64,000 nt of DNA. Origin: Caldilineaceae bacterium (GTDB taxonomy: Bacteria; Chloroflexota; Anaerolineae; Caldilineales; Caldilineaceae). Within the stretch, counting starts at the first letter, position 1. Each line of letters starts with the position of its first letter. The translations under genes and the position numbers were made by a program. The stretch spans positions 1 to 64,000 of the forward strand of contig JALHQH010000010.1 of NCBI GenBank assembly GCA_022842065.1, read 5' to 3'. Below the pieces are notes generated by a model. It did no database searches and was not told the DNA's origin. It saw nothing but the letters and a program-made list of their open reading frames with translations. Shown here piece by piece: positions 63,117 to 64,000 of this stretch.

Positions 63117-64000
63117 ATGTACAAACGCATTGTTGTCAAACTGGGCACCAGCGTGCTCACCGGCGGGACGCGCCATCTTGATCACCCACGCATGGTGGAA
63201 TTGGTGCGCCAGTGTGCCGAACTTTATCATGGCGGCCACGACATTGTCGTCTGCACCTCCGGCGCGCAGGCAGCAGGGCGGGCGCGGCTGGGTTTCCCCG
63301 AAGTGGCACCGACCATCGCCAACAAACAAATGTTTGCGGCGGTGGGGCAGAGCCGGTTGATGCTCACCTGGGAGCGTTTCTTTGAAATTTATGGCATCCA
63401 TGTCGGGCAGATTCTGATTACGCGTGCCGATGTCGAGAATCGCCAACGCTTTCTCAACGCGCGTGACACCTTTTCAGCGCTGCTGGAACATCGCATTGTG
63501 CCGGTGGTCAACGAGAATGACGCGGTCGCGCCGGAAGAGATCAAGGTGGGTGACAATGACAACCTTTCGGCGCTGGTGGCGACGCTGGTCAATGCCGACC
63601 TGCTCGTGATGTTGACCGACCAACCAGGGCTTTACACCGCCGACCCGCGCAAAAATCCGGATGCGCAGTTGATTCCCGAAGTGCGTAAGATCGACGAAAC
63701 ATTGCGCGCCTTGGCCGGCGGCAGTGTTTCCGGGTTGGGCACAGGGGGCATGTATACCAAACTCCAAGCAGTAGACACCGCCCGCCGCGCCGGGGCCGAT
63801 GTCGTGATCACCTCCGGGCAGACGCCGAATGTTCTATTGCGTGTGGCGTCCGGAGAAAGTATTGGCACGCGCTTCCCCGCCGAGGGCAGTCGTCTAGATG
63901 GGCGACGCCAGTGGATTGGTGCGGGGCCGAAACCACACGGTCGGATCATGATCGATGATGGGGCCGTGCGCGCCATCAATCAACAGGGCAAAAGTCTGCT
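63117..64000 (+). CDS. proB: Glutamate 5-kinase, N-terminal part (runs off the window)
   Basis: The first enzyme of proline synthesis, phosphorylating L-glutamate at the gamma carboxyl with ATP. The 294 residues visible begin [17 protein letters not shown]. They include [55 protein letters not shown] and [19 protein letters not shown], all hallmarks of the amino-acid-kinase domain. The sequence at the end ([18 protein letters not shown]) opens the C-terminal PUA domain of the longer ProB form. ATG 63117 has a weak ribosome site. The gene continues past the right edge. Confidence 0.95.
   Translation, partial: MYKRIVVKLGTSVLTGGTRHLDHPRMVELVRQCAELYHGGHDIVVCTSGAQAAGRARLGFPEVAPTIANKQMFAAVGQSRLMLTWERFFEIYGIHVGQILITRADVENRQRFLNARDTFSALLEHRIVPVVNENDAVAPEEIKVGDNDNLSALVATLVNADLLVMLTDQPGLYTADPRKNPDAQLIPEVRKIDETLRALAGGSVSGLGTGGMYTKLQAVDTARRAGADVVITSGQTPNVLLRVASGESIGTRFPAEGSRLDGRRQWIGAGPKPHGRIMIDDGAVRAINQQGKSL

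Overview
This 64 kb window looks like the chromosome of a member of the Chloroflexota, probably an Anaerolineae/Caldilineae-type filament former. That is inferred from several things together: NuoC-NuoD and NuoE-NuoF fusions, Thr/Pro-rich TPTPTNT linkers on secreted proteins, Tat-dependent sugar-binding lipoproteins, several Uma2 genes and many small toxin-antitoxin-like pairs. No rRNA, tRNA, CRISPR array or transposase gene was recognised.

Layout. 1-9.1 kb: surface and envelope genes. These are a truncated secreted protein whose frame is broken at a run of G, a glycosidase-like/O-antigen-ligase fusion, a lipoprotein with internal repeats, murE and a propeller protein. 9.3-36.5 kb: two divergent gene clusters for respiratory complex I. 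The leftward cluster encodes only membrane-arm subunits (A, H, J, K, L, M, N, plus a small extra protein). The rightward cluster encodes a complete enzyme (A, B, CD, EF, G, H, I, J, K, L, M, N) with two Uma2 genes between nuoEF and nuoG and a nucleotidyltransferase pair between nuoL and nuoM. A 1 kb control region with a near-consensus extended -10 promoter and a 12-bp tandem repeat separates the clusters. 36.5-45 kb: accessory genes, including a lipoprotein, a small multidrug/guanidinium exporter, a lactonase-family propeller lipoprotein, an HNH pair, two metallo-beta-lactamase-fold enzymes, a MazEF-type pair and an aminotransferase. 45-62.7 kb: a carbohydrate-use region with an SDR, a Gfo/Idh/MocA dehydrogenase, an epimerase, a binding protein and two permeases of a sugar ABC importer, a GH2 glycosidase, an FG-GAP/ASPIC lipoprotein and a DUF5107-TPR protein. 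The window ends inside proB.

Intergenic DNA is unusually rich in inverted repeats. Several are perfect with arms of 14-28 bp. Some are built from iterated short words, such as a 14-mer containing GCGTAAAAC. One 42-bp sequence recurs at three sites. Two longer stretches (37823-37901 and 62778-62910) fold on paper into multi-helix structures I cannot assign to a known RNA family. The strongest leads are the orphan complex I membrane arm with a His-rich insert in NuoL, the toxin-like cargo inside the complete complex I operon, the glycosidase-ligase fusion with an Arg at the expected nucleophile, a membrane protein with paired HTxEH motifs, and these structured intergenic elements.
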